A DNA stretch of 64,000 nucleotides, taken from the NCBI RefSeq assembly GCF_028750675.1, contig NZ_JAQQPZ010000004.1, positions 124,001 through 188,000 of the forward strand, given 5' to 3'. This stretch comes from Shewanella metallivivens (GTDB taxonomy: Bacteria; Pseudomonadota; Gammaproteobacteria; Enterobacterales; Shewanellaceae). This document shows positions 35,889 to 46,029 of the stretch, piece by piece. The notes under the pieces were generated by a model that was given only the letters and a program-made list of their open reading frames with translations, did no database searches and was not told the origin of the DNA. Numbering within the stretch: position 1 is the first letter of the stretch; each line of letters starts with the position of its first letter. Made by a program: the position numbers and the translations under genes.

Positions 35889-36995
35889 TTACTGTCCAGC
35901 GGGGACTTGTTGAGTAATACAATGGATATTACCGCCACCTAATAAGATTTCACGGGCAGGCACACCCACAATCTCATACTCTGGGAAAATATCTTGTAAT
36001 TTTTGTGCAGCAATATCATCTGTTGCAGGGTCGAGCAGTGGGAACACAATGCGTTGATTAGTGATTAAAAAGTTCACATATGAACCCGCTAAGCGTTCAC
36101 CCGCCGTGCGTGGCACACCTGTGCCCTCTACTACGCCTTGGGCTTCTTCTTCGGTGCAATACAACGGGCCCGGTTGTGGCATTAAATGAATTTTTAACTT
36201 ACGCCCTTGTGCATCTACCGCATTTTGTAACACATCTAAAGCCGCTTTTGAGCGAGGATACTGCGGATCGCTTTGATCGTCAGTCCAATGCAAAATCACT
36301 TCGCCTGGGCGCGCAAAACAGCACATATTATCAATGTGTCCATCGGTCTCATCCATGTACACGCCGTCTTCTAACCAAATAAATTGCTGTACGTTTAAAT
36401 ACTCAGACAAATAAGCTTCTATTTGTTCACGAGTCAAATCTGGGTTGCGGTTACTGTTAAGTAAACACTCAGCACTGGTCATGCAGGTGCCTTCACCGTC
36501 GACATGAATTGAACCGCCTTCAAGAATAAGCGGCGCACGATAAGCATCAAAACCATGTTGTGCGTTCATTTGCTGAGCAACTTGCTCATCTTTATCCCAC
36601 GGAGAGTATAAACCACCGTTATGACCACCCCAGGCATTAAAGCCCCAATCAATACCACGGCGCTCCCCTTTTGCATTGACGACGACAGTCGGGCCAGTAT
36701 CACGAGCCCAGCAATCGTCACTATCGATTTCGACCAAGGTGACATGAGCAGGCATAACCGCTTTAGCTTGTGCTAAAAATGCCTTAGGAACGCCCATATA
36801 GACAGGCGTTACAGCACCAATAGCATCGGCAACGTTTGCAAATGTTGCCTGAGCATAAGCCCCAGCTGCGCGCCAGTTGTCTGGGCGATGTGGCCAAAGC
36901 ATCCACACTGCTTGCTGCGACGCCCATTCGGCTGGCATATAAAAACCATCTTGTGATGGCTTAGTCGATAACTGCGTGGCATGCGCATTTGTCAT
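35889..36995 (-). CDS. aguA: Agmatine deiminase
   Basis: A 368-residue protein of the peptidyl-arginine/agmatine deiminase family. The catalytic Cys is Cys359 in [12 protein letters not shown]. Further active-site blocks are [23 protein letters not shown] and [17 protein letters not shown]. The enzyme converts agmatine to N-carbamoylputrescine and ammonia in the arginine decarboxylase route to putrescine. Length and motifs match characterised AguA. It is the first gene of a probable two-gene unit with the amidase. Confidence 0.93.
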   Translation of the reverse strand: MTNAHATQLSTKPSQDGFYMPAEWASQQAVWMLWPHRPDNWRAAGAYAQATFANVADAIGAVTPVYMGVPKAFLAQAKAVMPAHVTLVEIDSDDCWARDTGPTVVVNAKGERRGIDWGFNAWGGHNGGLYSPWDKDEQVAQQMNAQHGFDAYRAPLILEGGSIHVDGEGTCMTSAECLLNSNRNPDLTREQIEAYLSEYLNVQQFIWLEDGVYMDETDGHIDNMCCFARPGEVILHWTDDQSDPQYPRSKAALDVLQNAVDAQGRKLKIHLMPQPGPLYCTEEEAQGVVEGTGVPRTAGERLAGSYVNFLITNQRIVFPLLDPATDDIAAQKLQDIFPEYEIVGVPAREILLGGGNIHCITQQVPAGQ

Positions 36996-37266
36996 GAAAT
37001 GAGTCTCCAGTAATGCTGAAAAACGATAAAATTGTGTGCCCTAATTTAGGACGAAATTCTGGGTGAATTTGAGCTTAGTCAAAATATGGTAAGTATCATA
37101 TCATTTAAGCCTGTTTGCGCTAAATACTTGTATGCAGGGCATTGATAACTATTTTCAAATATATTGAGCGCAAGATAACCCAACACATATCGGGCGAGAC
37201 TCTGCGCCAAAAAAAGCCCCCTTTGTTTAAGGAGGCTTTCGCTAACACAATTAAACTAATGATTCG
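36996..37266. other. Intergenic region before agmatine deiminase
   Basis: It holds the promoter side of the deiminase gene and, at 37209-37239, the terminator of the BNR protein gene. No coding potential is seen. Confidence 0.6.
37209..37239 (-). terminator. Intrinsic terminator of the BNR-repeat protein gene
   Basis: Read on the minus strand, AAAGCCTCCTT pairs with AAGGGGGCTTT (one mismatch) around a short loop and is followed by a run of T. It lies 28 bp downstream of the stop codon. Confidence 0.85.
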
Positions 37267-40200
37267 TTAGTTTTTGCTTATGCGGGTTAATAGCCCAAGT
37301 CCAAAGACACCCAATAGCAACTCAAGTAACCCTAAACTACCACCGCTGCTACTGCCAGACGATGTTGTCGCTGTTGAAGTCAGCACTCCCACTGTGACAG
37401 GGTCGACAATAGTACCATTGGCCACACCATCTTCATCAAGCTCTCCGCCATCTGTGATACTCACTTGTATTAAGTTATCACCAATGAGCTGCCAGTCTGC
37501 TTCATCAACCTCAACCGTACTGCCATCGGCTTTTACTTTAAGTAGCACAATATCTGTCGGTAATGCACTGCCAAAATTAATGGTTACGGCAATCGTACTC
37601 CCCTCAACAAGGCCTGTGACGTTATAACTGAATTGTGGCATCGGATAAGTATAATCTGTTCCCGTTGCAGTGGTTTTAGACACCACAAGGCCGGTTACAC
37701 TTCCCTGGTCAACGGTAATAGGTTGGCTGTAGTTATAAATGTAGGTGCCGTCATCAAGTAACGTCATAGGCGCGCCTGCATCTTCAAGATCGGCTTCAGC
37801 ACGATACCTCACCACGGTATCTTGATAACCCGCAGCATCTGTTGAGGTTTCCATCCATACCGCATACAAATTATCACCATTAGGCTTCATTCTAAGTTGT
37901 GATTCAAAGTCTGGTTCGCCCTCAGGATCTAATGGCACGGTAATATTGGCAGACAACAATTTAAGTGGTTCGTAAGTGCGGCCGCCATCTCTGGTTTTGG
38001 TGACAAACACATCAAGCTCAGTACCCGTACCAATATGCGCTAAGGTATTTTTAATAGAACCCCAGGCTAAAATAAAGGCATTAGGGTCTTGGCAATTTTC
38101 ACCATCTGGTGCATTAACAGCATCACAAGCTGAGGTACTACTAGGAGCCCCCACAATACGTGGTTCCTTAATATCGACTTCTAGTTCAGGTAGATAGTTA
38201 GTCAGGTTTTGGGTGCCTGTCCAAGTGTTACCACCGTCATAACTACGACGAGTGAAGAAGTTGTAGTTATCTTCGGTTGTGTATTTGGCCAATGCCCAGT
38301 CTGATGTATAACTGTAACCAAACAAGATAGTATCACCACGAATAGCACCACGGTGAGCACGGGCATCTTCAAGGTTATTATTTTCAGTAGTGATGGTTAA
38401 TTGTTCGATAGTCTTAGTTGAGTCATCTGTGGTAATTTCAGCAAATGCATTAGTACTGAGATTAACCGCACCTGAGTTGCTAATACGATCTGACAGTGTA
38501 ATGGGTGGAATATGGTCCCTATCTGCATCAGTTAAATAGTAGTTACAACCACCCGCCTCCTGATAGGTAACATCTAACACCGCATCATCGTCGACAACGT
38601 CAACCACATTGCCAATACCGTCAACATAGCCTCCAGCGCCATCAGGATAAACAACCGTTCCTGTCGAGGTCAGTACATAACGAGTAAATGTTGTAAAACT
38701 GGTATCGACAGCAGGGGTAAAATCAAGCGGTGTTAAGCCAGTGTTAGTGGCATCTTCTCCCACTACGCCAATGCGGCCCATAATGTCAGAAGGGCCACCT
38801 TGGTCATACGCCCCTTCTTTCCAGAAAACCATCAATTTGGTACCGCTTTGATTAATGGCTTCATCCATGCCTGCAACTTGATTATAAAAAAAGCGTACGC
38901 GTCGAGCATTTTCTCCAGGGTTACTGAGTACACAACCTATACGAGCAGGGTCTTGCCAATCGGGTGACTGATACACATCACTGAGTACCCCTTCTGTATC
39001 TGGATAAGCTACTTGCGTATCTTCACCATTGTAAACGGTGTCATCATCGGTAAAGTTGCCTTTAGCACCGGGTTTATTTTGGTTTTGAGAATTACCCGTT
39101 GAACTGCCGCCTTTTTGTAAGCCAGAGCTGAACGCGACATTAATATAACTTGCGGGTGGGTTATCGAAAGTAAAACGGTGATAACGCACAACTTTACCAA
39201 AATCGACACCTTCACCACCGCCCTTGGTTTCTTCATAGGCAATAATGGTTACAGGTTTTTGTTCAGGCACTTGCACCATGCCTAAATTGGCGCGTGATGC
39301 ACCTTCTTTACCGGTTTCGACAAGTAAGGGTTGTGTGTCTGCACATTCCGGTGTGGCAGCACAGATGGGGTCTAGATAACCGGTTAATTCAGTAACAACA
39401 TCATCACCTTCACGTTTTTTGAATGTTTTGAAGTTATTGGTGACACGAGACACATTGGCCGCAAACGAAATATCTGCAAGCGCAGGTGCTTTCATGTCTT
39501 CAATATAGGTATACCAAATATCAGTACCTTTATTCACATTCGCACCGCTAGCGCCATCGCCTGGGCCATCAGCATCTCCGGTTTTTAACCCTTCAGGGTC
39601 TTCTTGCCAAGCAACATTCCACGCGACTTTTGTGCCGTTACTATAACTGGTTGCACGCGGTGTATTTTGTTTGGCATCGCGTTCACCAAAGCTTAATTGT
39701 TCCCGTTTCCATGTCCCTCCAGTGGGATTGTTATCAGCATCAACAGCACTAGGATTTTTAGTATAGGCAATGTATGTACAACTAAAAGGTAGTTGCCTTC
39801 CCTCACGGTCAAGATAAGTTGCCGCTCCCTGATGGTAATTATAATCAGGGATATCGTCATCAAGGTTTGCTTCATCAATATCAATTGCTGGGCAGTATTT
39901 ACTATCCCATGTCACGGCAACATAACCACTTGCAGCAAAAATATTGGGCTTACCTGAGTCACCGTAAAAATCAGCAAGAGAAACATCGCCATTAACATCG
40001 GTTACCCAGTTACTTTGTTTAGATGTTTTGCGTGCTGTATCAGAAATGTTGACCGCTTGCCCCCATGTCACGCCGTCATCTTTAGAAACGCGTATATAAA
40101 TATCCTGAGCTGGGCGCTCTTTTTGTGCTTTCAAGTCATAAACTGTTTTGTTTTGGCTATTACCATAAGCATATGCACTGACCAAATCACCGTTGGGCAG

Positions 40201-40356
40201 CCGGATTATTTTACCTTTAGACGCTAAATCTTCAGTGATTATCCCACCGCCATCATGAGGAGATATAGCCGTGACATCACTTGCTAAGGCGATGGAATAC
40301 GTTGCAGTTGAAAGGTAAGCGGCGGCCATACAATAGAGTAGTTTTTTAAATTTCAT
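37267..40356 (-). CDS. Large secreted BNR/Asp-box protein with GlyGly-CTERM-like tail (choice-of-anchor type)
   Basis: A 1029-residue protein with a signal peptide (about 1-26). Asp-box (BNR) repeats are spread along it: SKDDGVTWGQA, SYDGGNTWTGT and TRDGGRTYEPL. The C-terminal part has Ig-like beta strands. The last 30 residues read Gly/Ser-rich linker, a hydrophobic helix (LGLLELLLGVFGLGLLT) and a basic end (RISKN), the three-part layout of GlyGly-CTERM/rhombosortase sorting tails. It is probably exported by type II secretion and surface-attached. I associate it with the 'choice-of-anchor O' group, from memory only. AAGGA precedes ATG 40356, and a perfect sigma-54 promoter lies about 95 bp upstream. 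Ligand or enzyme activity unknown. Confidence 0.85.
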   Translation of the reverse strand: MKFKKLLYCMAAAYLSTATYSIALASDVTAISPHDGGGIITEDLASKGKIIRLPNGDLVSAYAYGNSQNKTVYDLKAQKERPAQDIYIRVSKDDGVTWGQAVNISDTARKTSKQSNWVTDVNGDVSLADFYGDSGKPNIFAASGYVAVTWDSKYCPAIDIDEANLDDDIPDYNYHQGAATYLDREGRQLPFSCTYIAYTKNPSAVDADNNPTGGTWKREQLSFGERDAKQNTPRATSYSNGTKVAWNVAWQEDPEGLKTGDADGPGDGASGANVNKGTDIWYTYIEDMKAPALADISFAANVSRVTNNFKTFKKREGDDVVTELTGYLDPICAATPECADTQPLLVETGKEGASRANLGMVQVPEQKPVTIIAYEETKGGGEGVDFGKVVRYHRFTFDNPPASYINVAFSSGLQKGGSSTGNSQNQNKPGAKGNFTDDDTVYNGEDTQVAYPDTEGVLSDVYQSPDWQDPARIGCVLSNPGENARRVRFFYNQVAGMDEAINQSGTKLMVFWKEGAYDQGGPSDIMGRIGVVGEDATNTGLTPLDFTPAVDTSFTTFTRYVLTSTGTVVYPDGAGGYVDGIGNVVDVVDDDAVLDVTYQEAGGCNYYLTDADRDHIPPITLSDRISNSGAVNLSTNAFAEITTDDSTKTIEQLTITTENNNLEDARAHRGAIRGDTILFGYSYTSDWALAKYTTEDNYNFFTRRSYDGGNTWTGTQNLTNYLPELEVDIKEPRIVGAPSSTSACDAVNAPDGENCQDPNAFILAWGSIKNTLAHIGTGTELDVFVTKTRDGGRTYEPLKLLSANITVPLDPEGEPDFESQLRMKPNGDNLYAVWMETSTDAAGYQDTVVRYRAEADLEDAGAPMTLLDDGTYIYNYSQPITVDQGSVTGLVVSKTTATGTDYTYPMPQFSYNVTGLVEGSTIAVTINFGSALPTDIVLLKVKADGSTVEVDEADWQLIGDNLIQVSITDGGELDEDGVANGTIVDPVTVGVLTSTATTSSGSSSGGSLGLLELLLGVFGLGLLTRISKN

Positions 40357-40448
40357 AATAAAATTTCCTTATTGTCATTATTCAATGAAAAATCTTATTG
40401 TTAGTTTTCTATCACTTAACCCCAAAGTTAATTGGATGATTTATATAC

Positions 40449-40464
40449 AGCAATGACCGCGCCA
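40449..40464 (-). promoter_or_regulatory. Consensus sigma-54 promoter for the BNR-repeat protein gene
   Basis: On the minus strand the sequence is TGGCGCGGTCATTGCT: GG and GC elements 10 bp apart, within TGGC and TTGCT. It fits the RpoN consensus fully. Expected transcription start is near 40437, leaving a leader of about 80 nt before ATG 40356. Confidence 0.85.
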
Positions 40465-40560
40465 CAATGGAACCTGCATATAAAATTCTTGATAAACACT
40501 GATAAATATCAAGTTTATGTGTTTGATAGATATACATAGTTTTTGTTTTTGTTAACATAA

Positions 40561-40576
40561 TTGTCATAAGTGACAA
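40561..40576. promoter_or_regulatory. Dyad TTGTCA-N4-TGACAA, candidate activator-binding site
   Basis: A perfect 6+6 dyad with a second partial copy (GTTGACAA) at 40580-40587. It lies about 100 bp upstream of the sigma-54 promoter, the usual enhancer distance, and directly before the regulator start, so it could serve both activation and autoregulation. Confidence 0.55.
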
Positions 40577-40602
40577 TTTTGTTGACAAAAATGGAGTCAG
40601 TT

Positions 40603-41898
40603 ATGCAAATTAGCCAAAAACAAGGCAATGATGATTTTGCCACTATGCTAAATGCCTACGATTGCCCAGCCATTTTGGTCACGCCGGAATATCAAATACT
40701 TGCAAGTAATCAGCGTTATCTTGAAAGTTACGGGTCAATAGATTTAAGCCAAGCAGCTTATTGTTTCAAGGTGTCACATTCTAATGATGTCCCTTGTGAG
40801 CAAGCAGGACAGGCCTGTCCTTTATTTGCCGCGTGTGCTTCTGGCAAAAAAGAACGTGCACTGCATATTCACCACTCTCCCCGCGGTAAAGAGCATATCG
40901 ACATTGAAATTCTGCCTATTTTAGACCACAAAGGTGAGGTCAAATATTGTGTTGAATTGTTAAAATCAGTCACCAAGACCAACCCTAAAATTGGCAATAA
41001 TGAAATGGTGGGTGCCAGCCCTGCATTTAATCAATTGGTTGAAAACATTACCCGCGTGGCACCGACAGATGCATCGGTATTATTAGTGGGAGACACCGGC
41101 AGCGGTAAAGAAATTGCGGCGTCAGCAGTGCATCTTGCAAGCAGCAGAAAAGATCATCCGATGGTGATACTAGAATGCTCAGGGTTGACTGAACCTTTAT
41201 TCGAAAGTGAACTGTTTGGCCATACAAAAGGCGCTTTTACAGGCGCACTGTACAATAAACAAGGACTGGTTGAAGTCGCACACGGCGGGACATTGTTTTT
41301 AGATGAAATTGGCGACGTACCTTATGAATTACAAATCAAATTACTGCGTCTAATTGAAACCGGTACATATCGCCCCGTAGGCAGCAAAGAAACTAAAAGC
41401 GCAGACTTCAGACTCATTTGTGCAACACACCAAGATATTTTTGCCATGGTTGAGCGAGGTGAATTTAGGCGAGATCTGTACTACCGTATTAACGTATTTC
41501 CTATTCATATCCCCTCTTTAAAGGAGCGTAAACAAGATATTCCACTGTTAACAAAAACCCTTCTTCAACGAATTGATCAAAGCGGTCAATATAGCGTGAC
41601 AGATTGCGCCATCGACTTGCTCAAAAAGCATGACTTTATGGGCAATATTAGGGAGCTACGTAATATTTTGTCACGCGCATTAGTGTTATCAAACACGCCA
41701 AGAATTGATCGTCATGTGATTAAAACCTGCCTCGATATCGATCGTGAAATAAGCGGAGATAATCAAGCGACCATTGATTTAAAAAGCAATGAGCTCAAAT
41801 ACCTAAAAAAACTGATAGACAGTGTGGATGGTGATAAAGACAAGGCCGCGGCACTCGCGGGGATTAGCACACGCTCATTATACCGCAAGATACAATAG
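40603..41898 (+). CDS. Sigma-54-dependent activator with Cys-rich PAS domain
   Basis: The protein has 431 residues from ATG 40603, chosen because GGAG lies 6 nt upstream; GTG 40570 and ATG 40591 are in frame. The N-terminal PAS domain carries a Cys/His cluster (Cys54, His59, Cys65, Cys72, Cys78), which suggests metal, Fe-S or redox sensing. The AAA+ domain has Walker A GDTGSGKE (163-170), the sigma-54-contact loop GAFTGA (210-215), and [11 protein letters not shown] as Walker B. A Fis-type helix-turn-helix ends the protein ([18 protein letters not shown]). It is divergent from the BNR protein gene, whose promoter is sigma-54-type, so that gene is its likely target. Confidence 0.93.
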   Translation: MQISQKQGNDDFATMLNAYDCPAILVTPEYQILASNQRYLESYGSIDLSQAAYCFKVSHSNDVPCEQAGQACPLFAACASGKKERALHIHHSPRGKEHIDIEILPILDHKGEVKYCVELLKSVTKTNPKIGNNEMVGASPAFNQLVENITRVAPTDASVLLVGDTGSGKEIAASAVHLASSRKDHPMVILECSGLTEPLFESELFGHTKGAFTGALYNKQGLVEVAHGGTLFLDEIGDVPYELQIKLLRLIETGTYRPVGSKETKSADFRLICATHQDIFAMVERGEFRRDLYYRINVFPIHIPSLKERKQDIPLLTKTLLQRIDQSGQYSVTDCAIDLLKKHDFMGNIRELRNILSRALVLSNTPRIDRHVIKTCLDIDREISGDNQATIDLKSNELKYLKKLIDSVDGDKDKAAALAGISTRSLYRKIQ

Positions 41899-41923
41899 CT
41901 ACAGCACCATATGGTATAAACAA

Positions 41924-41944
41924 AACAGGCTACTTGAGCCTGTT
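41924..41944. terminator. Short hairpin between convergent regulator and oxidoreductase genes
   Basis: An 8-bp stem (41924-41931 with 41937-41944) and a 5-nt loop. U-runs are weak. Confidence 0.55.
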
Positions 41945-41960
41945 CTGTCAAATCACGTCA

Positions 41961-42599
41961 CTAGTAAGCAACACTAATACGTTGGTTAATATGCTTAGCA
42001 CTTTCTGCTTCATCAAGCATGGCTTTGGCGTAATCGACTACCGACACTCGGCTTTGGCCAGCCGCATCGGTAAAGAACTCATCGCCGCCTAAACGGTATG
42101 GACCTTCTGACTCGCCCGGAAAAATCATCGCCGCTGGGCTAACGTAAGTCCACTTAATCGCAGAGTCGGTAGTGCGAAACACAGCAAGTGCTTCACCTTG
42201 CGCAATGGCTTCAGCTTTGTATTCTTCAGGAAACTCTGGGGTTGAAACCAAAGTAACACCTGGTGCAACTTCAAGGCTACCTGCTCCACCCACCCACAAC
42301 AAACGCGGTGAGCCAGCTTTAGGCAAGTGTTGCAGTAATTGCTGTGCGGTGTGTGCAACAACCTCATGATTTTGCGCGGCGCGGCCACCAATTGAGGCAA
42401 TCACGGCATCAACACCAGCAAACGCTGTGGCAATGTCTTGTGCTGACATTTGAGTCATATCAAGAGTACGCACACTAATATCTTGGGTCACTTTACTTGC
42501 ATCACGTACAACGGCAATCACTTCATGACCACGGCTAATCGCTTCGTGGGTAATTGTGCTGCCAATCCAACCTGTTGCGCCTAATACTGCTAGTTTCAT
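41961..42599 (-). CDS. NAD(P)-binding oxidoreductase (NmrA/SDR-a type)
   Basis: The protein has 212 residues from ATG 42599; the frame extends to 42626 but MKLAVLGATGWIGSTITHEA is the natural start. GATGWIG is the dinucleotide-binding loop. The protein has the short NAD(P)H-binding fold with ADAVIASIGGRAAQ and TYVSPAAMIFPGE. Family members include flavin reductase-like and NmrA-like sensors, often stress-induced. No partner gene on the same strand is visible. Confidence 0.85.
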   Translation of the reverse strand: MKLAVLGATGWIGSTITHEAISRGHEVIAVVRDASKVTQDISVRTLDMTQMSAQDIATAFAGVDAVIASIGGRAAQNHEVVAHTAQQLLQHLPKAGSPRLLWVGGAGSLEVAPGVTLVSTPEFPEEYKAEAIAQGEALAVFRTTDSAIKWTYVSPAAMIFPGESEGPYRLGGDEFFTDAAGQSRVSVVDYAKAMLDEAESAKHINQRISVAY

Positions 42600-42773
42600 G
42601 TTTTGTCTCGCTCTATTAATTAACAATGGATCCAGTTTATAGCTAACAAATTTCGAGATAAATACCGAATATTAAGCTTAATTGTTTCAAATATTGATAC
42701 AAAATAACCGATAAATATGCCCTTAAAAGCAATCTAAACGCCAAGTTAACACGTATGTATTTTCTCATTCACT

Positions 42774-44303
42774 ATGGGATTTGGCGCCATGTCCGATATG
42801 GTCAAACAAGCAATTAATATCGTCTGGTTTAAACGTGACTTGCGTCTGTCTGATCATCAACCACTGGTAGAGGCATTTAATCAGCATTTACCTTGCTTAC
42901 TGATATACAGTTTTGAACCATTTATGCTTGCAGACTCACATTACAATGAGCGCCATTGGCGTTTTGTGTGGCAGTCGCTTCAAGATATCAATCAACAGTT
43001 GGCCCGATTTAATGGCCAGGTCTACATTTTTGACCTGCCAATCATTGACCTACTGCAAGCGTTACATCAACAGTTTGAAATAAAAAACATTTATAGCCAT
43101 CAAGAGATAGGACTACACAATAGTTTTGAGCGCGATAAAGCCGTTGCACATTGGTGTAATCAACAAGATATTCATTGGCAACAATCACCCACTGGCGCCG
43201 TTGTCAGGGGGCGTAAACATCGCATCGCATGGGATAAACACTGGCAACAGGTAATGGAAAGTCCCATTGCCGTGCCTCATTGGCAGCAATGCCAAATACA
43301 AACACTCAATCACTATCAAGCTCCCATGCTTGATGATGCCATCACAACTGCCAATGACCAGTTTCAATCTGGTGGACCTAAGGCAGCCAGAGCAATACTG
43401 AGCAGTTTTTTGACTCACAGAGGTAAAAACTATCAGCGCAGTATTTCTAGCCCGAGCTTAAGTCGTACTCATTGCTCACGTTTATCGCCTTACTTAGCTT
43501 GGGGAAACATCAGCTTAAAGCAGGTATACCAAGCCACATTAGCTCGTTATCAAGAGGTACAAACCAGTAATAGAGCTTGGCGAAAACCGTTATTAGCAAT
43601 GATGTCGCGCCTACACTGGCATTGTCATTTTATGCAAAAATTTGAAAGCCAATGCAGTATGGAATTCACGCCAGTCAACCCAGGGTATCTCGATTATCCC
43701 TACCGCACTGATGATAAAGTACAACAGGATCTTCAGCGCTGGGCAGAAGGCCAAACAGGCATCCCTATTATTGATGCCTGCATGCGCTGCCTGCGCCAAA
43801 CCGGTTACATAAACTTTAGAATGCGCGCCATGTTAGTCAGCTTTGTTACCCACCATCTAAACATTGCCTGGCAACATGCAAGCTTACCTTTAGCCAACTA
43901 TTTTCTCGATTTTGAACCGGGTATCCACTACCCACAACTGCAAATGCAGGCATCGGTCACGGGCATTAACACCATTAGGTTATATAACCCCATCAAGCAG
44001 TCACAGGACCAAGATCCCAACGGGGAGTTTATTCGTCAGTGGTGCCCCGAGCTTAACAATTTACCCAATGAATATATCCACCAGCCATGGTTACAGCCGC
44101 CCATGGAAGCGATTTTCAACGACATGATCTTAGGCCGTGACTACCCTGAACCTATAATTGATTTAACTGTGGCATCACAAACTGCCCGCGATCGCTTATG
44201 GTCATATCGCGAACAACCACAAGTTAAACAACATATTGCGGCAGTATTAACCCGCCATGTTCGCCCCAAAGCCAAACGCACGAGCCCTCGCCATGACACA
44301 TAA
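42774..44303 (+). CDS. Cryptochrome/DNA photolyase (FAD-binding class)
   Basis: Up to 509 residues; ATG 42789 or 42798 are possible later starts. The N-terminal Rossmann antenna domain begins [18 protein letters not shown]. The FAD-binding helical domain has [31 protein letters not shown], the binding block [20 protein letters not shown] and [16 protein letters not shown], then a C-terminal [20 protein letters not shown] that fits photolyase-like proteins. It should repair UV dimers with light or act as a photoreceptor. Its last 11 bases overlap the DUF2256 gene, and a second photolyase follows, forming one operon. Confidence 0.9.
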   Translation: MGFGAMSDMVKQAINIVWFKRDLRLSDHQPLVEAFNQHLPCLLIYSFEPFMLADSHYNERHWRFVWQSLQDINQQLARFNGQVYIFDLPIIDLLQALHQQFEIKNIYSHQEIGLHNSFERDKAVAHWCNQQDIHWQQSPTGAVVRGRKHRIAWDKHWQQVMESPIAVPHWQQCQIQTLNHYQAPMLDDAITTANDQFQSGGPKAARAILSSFLTHRGKNYQRSISSPSLSRTHCSRLSPYLAWGNISLKQVYQATLARYQEVQTSNRAWRKPLLAMMSRLHWHCHFMQKFESQCSMEFTPVNPGYLDYPYRTDDKVQQDLQRWAEGQTGIPIIDACMRCLRQTGYINFRMRAMLVSFVTHHLNIAWQHASLPLANYFLDFEPGIHYPQLQMQASVTGINTIRLYNPIKQSQDQDPNGEFIRQWCPELNNLPNEYIHQPWLQPPMEAIFNDMILGRDYPEPIIDLTVASQTARDRLWSYREQPQVKQHIAAVLTRHVRPKAKRTSPRHDT

Positions 44304-44427
44304 AAAACCGCATTTGCCACACAAAGTCTGTGTTGTGTGCCAACGACCTTTTGCCTGGCGTAAAAAATGGGCTAAAGACTGGGAAAACGTTAAATATTGT
44401 TCCGAACGCTGTCGCCGACACCAATAA
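44293..44427 (+). CDS. DUF2256 mini-protein with CxxC pairs
   Basis: A 44-residue protein ([20 protein letters not shown]...) with CVVC and CSERC motifs that look like a small zinc ribbon, plus a Trp/Lys-rich middle ([15 protein letters not shown]). This is the DUF2256 pattern, a family often found next to photolyase genes. Its start overlaps the end of the upstream photolyase by 11 bp, and the next photolyase begins 15 bp after its stop, so translational coupling is likely. Function unknown. Confidence 0.88.
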   Translation: MTHKKPHLPHKVCVVCQRPFAWRKKWAKDWENVKYCSERCRRHQ

Positions 44428-44442
44428 TTAAAGGTAATCACT

Positions 44443-46029
44443 ATGACGATGCTTTACACACAGGCTTCACCGACACTGTTGCCGCAAACCGCAACATTAA
44501 GACTCATTTTGGGCGACCAACTCAATGCGTCGCACAGTTGGTTTAAAGATGTCAGCCCAAATACCGTGTATTTGATTGCTGAACTAGCACAAGAAGCCAC
44601 CTATGCCACGCACCATGTGCAAAAAGTCTGTGCCTTTTTTAGCGCCATGGCCGAATTCGCCAACGCCTTAGCCAATTGCGGCCACCAGGTAATCTACCTT
44701 ACGCTAGATGAAACTCAACACTACCCAGACTTGCCCGCATTGCTTGAGCACATCATTACCAGTAAACAGCTCACGGCATTTGACTACCAACAGCCAGATG
44801 AATATCGCCTAGCACAACAGTTAGGTGAGTTAGCTTGGCCAAATGTGACCAAAAGCAAGTATGACAGCGAGCATTTTTTATTGCCGTTTGACGATATCAA
44901 GGCGCAATTTGCGCCTAACAAACACGTCAAAATGGAATTTTTTTATCGACGTATGCGCAAACGCTTTAATGTGCTCATGCAAGACGTTGAGCCCTTAGGC
45001 GGCCAATGGAATTTTGACCAGCAAAACCGCGAACATTTTAAACAACAAGATCTCGCCGACATTCCTTCGCCTTTATTATTTGCTAACGATGTCAGCGCGA
45101 TTTTAACTCGGCTAAAACGGCACAATATCAACACAATAGGTAAAGCACAAAGCTCATTATTGTGGCCGGTTAATCGCCGTCAAGCTCGGCAGTTACTTGA
45201 TTATTTTTGCCAGCACTTACTCATACGTTTTGGTCGTTTTCAAGATGCCATGACCGAAAATAGCCGTGCCGATTGGAGCCTGTATCACTCACGCCTCTCA
45301 TTTGCCATAAATGCAAAAATGATTTCTCCCAATGAAGTGATCCATAAAGTGATTCAGCATTGGCAAGCACATCAGCACGACATATCGCTCACCCAAGTTG
45401 AAGGGTTTGTGAGGCAAATACTTGGCTGGCGTGAATATGTACGCGGCATTTATTGGGGCAACATGCCCAATTACGCCACTAAAAATGCCTTACAAGCCCA
45501 AAGGCCATTGCCAAATTATTTTTGGACCGCCAACACCAAAATGAATTGCATGCACCAAGCTATCAAGCAGTCACTTGATTATGCCTACGCTCATCACATT
45601 CAGCGCTTAATGGTCACAGGTTGCTTCAGCTTGCTTGCGGGGTTACACCCAGATGAGGTAGACCAATGGTATTTAGGTATCTACATAGACGCCATAGAAT
45701 GGGTCGAAATGCCCAACACCCGTGGCATGACTCAATTTGCCGACGGAGGTATAGTGGCGACCAAGCCGTATGCGGCAAGCGGCAATTACTTGAATAAAAT
45801 GAGCGACTATTGCAAAACATGCCATTACAATGTCAAACTCAAAACAGAAGCTAACGCCTGCCCTTTCAATAGTTTATATTGGCATTTTATCGAGCGGCAT
45901 CACGCGCAATTTAGCCGCAACCCTCGCATGACAATGGTATATAAAAATTGGCAAAAAATGGATACACACATGCAACAAGCCATTATTGATAAAGCCAATA
46001 CACTATTAGAAAACATCGAAAACTTATAA
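44443..46029 (+). CDS. Iron-sulfur photolyase (FeS-BCP/PhrB-type, deoxyribodipyrimidine photolyase-related)
   Basis: A 528-residue protein. The N-terminal part (TLRLILGDQLNASHSWF) is that of prokaryotic (6-4) photolyases and cryptochromes of the FeS-BCP class. The four cluster ligands are visible: Cys369 (MNCMHQ), Cys457 and Cys460 (CKTC), and Cys473 (ACPFN); the last three have the same 3 and 13 spacing as in Agrobacterium PhrB. FAD-domain blocks ILGWREYVRGIYW and ADGGIVATKPYAASGNYL fit. It is the third gene of the photolyase operon. The TAA stop is the first bases of a MITE-like element. Confidence 0.92.
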   Translation: MTMLYTQASPTLLPQTATLRLILGDQLNASHSWFKDVSPNTVYLIAELAQEATYATHHVQKVCAFFSAMAEFANALANCGHQVIYLTLDETQHYPDLPALLEHIITSKQLTAFDYQQPDEYRLAQQLGELAWPNVTKSKYDSEHFLLPFDDIKAQFAPNKHVKMEFFYRRMRKRFNVLMQDVEPLGGQWNFDQQNREHFKQQDLADIPSPLLFANDVSAILTRLKRHNINTIGKAQSSLLWPVNRRQARQLLDYFCQHLLIRFGRFQDAMTENSRADWSLYHSRLSFAINAKMISPNEVIHKVIQHWQAHQHDISLTQVEGFVRQILGWREYVRGIYWGNMPNYATKNALQAQRPLPNYFWTANTKMNCMHQAIKQSLDYAYAHHIQRLMVTGCFSLLAGLHPDEVDQWYLGIYIDAIEWVEMPNTRGMTQFADGGIVATKPYAASGNYLNKMSDYCKTCHYNVKLKTEANACPFNSLYWHFIERHHAQFSRNPRMTMVYKNWQKMDTHMQQAIIDKANTLLENIENL

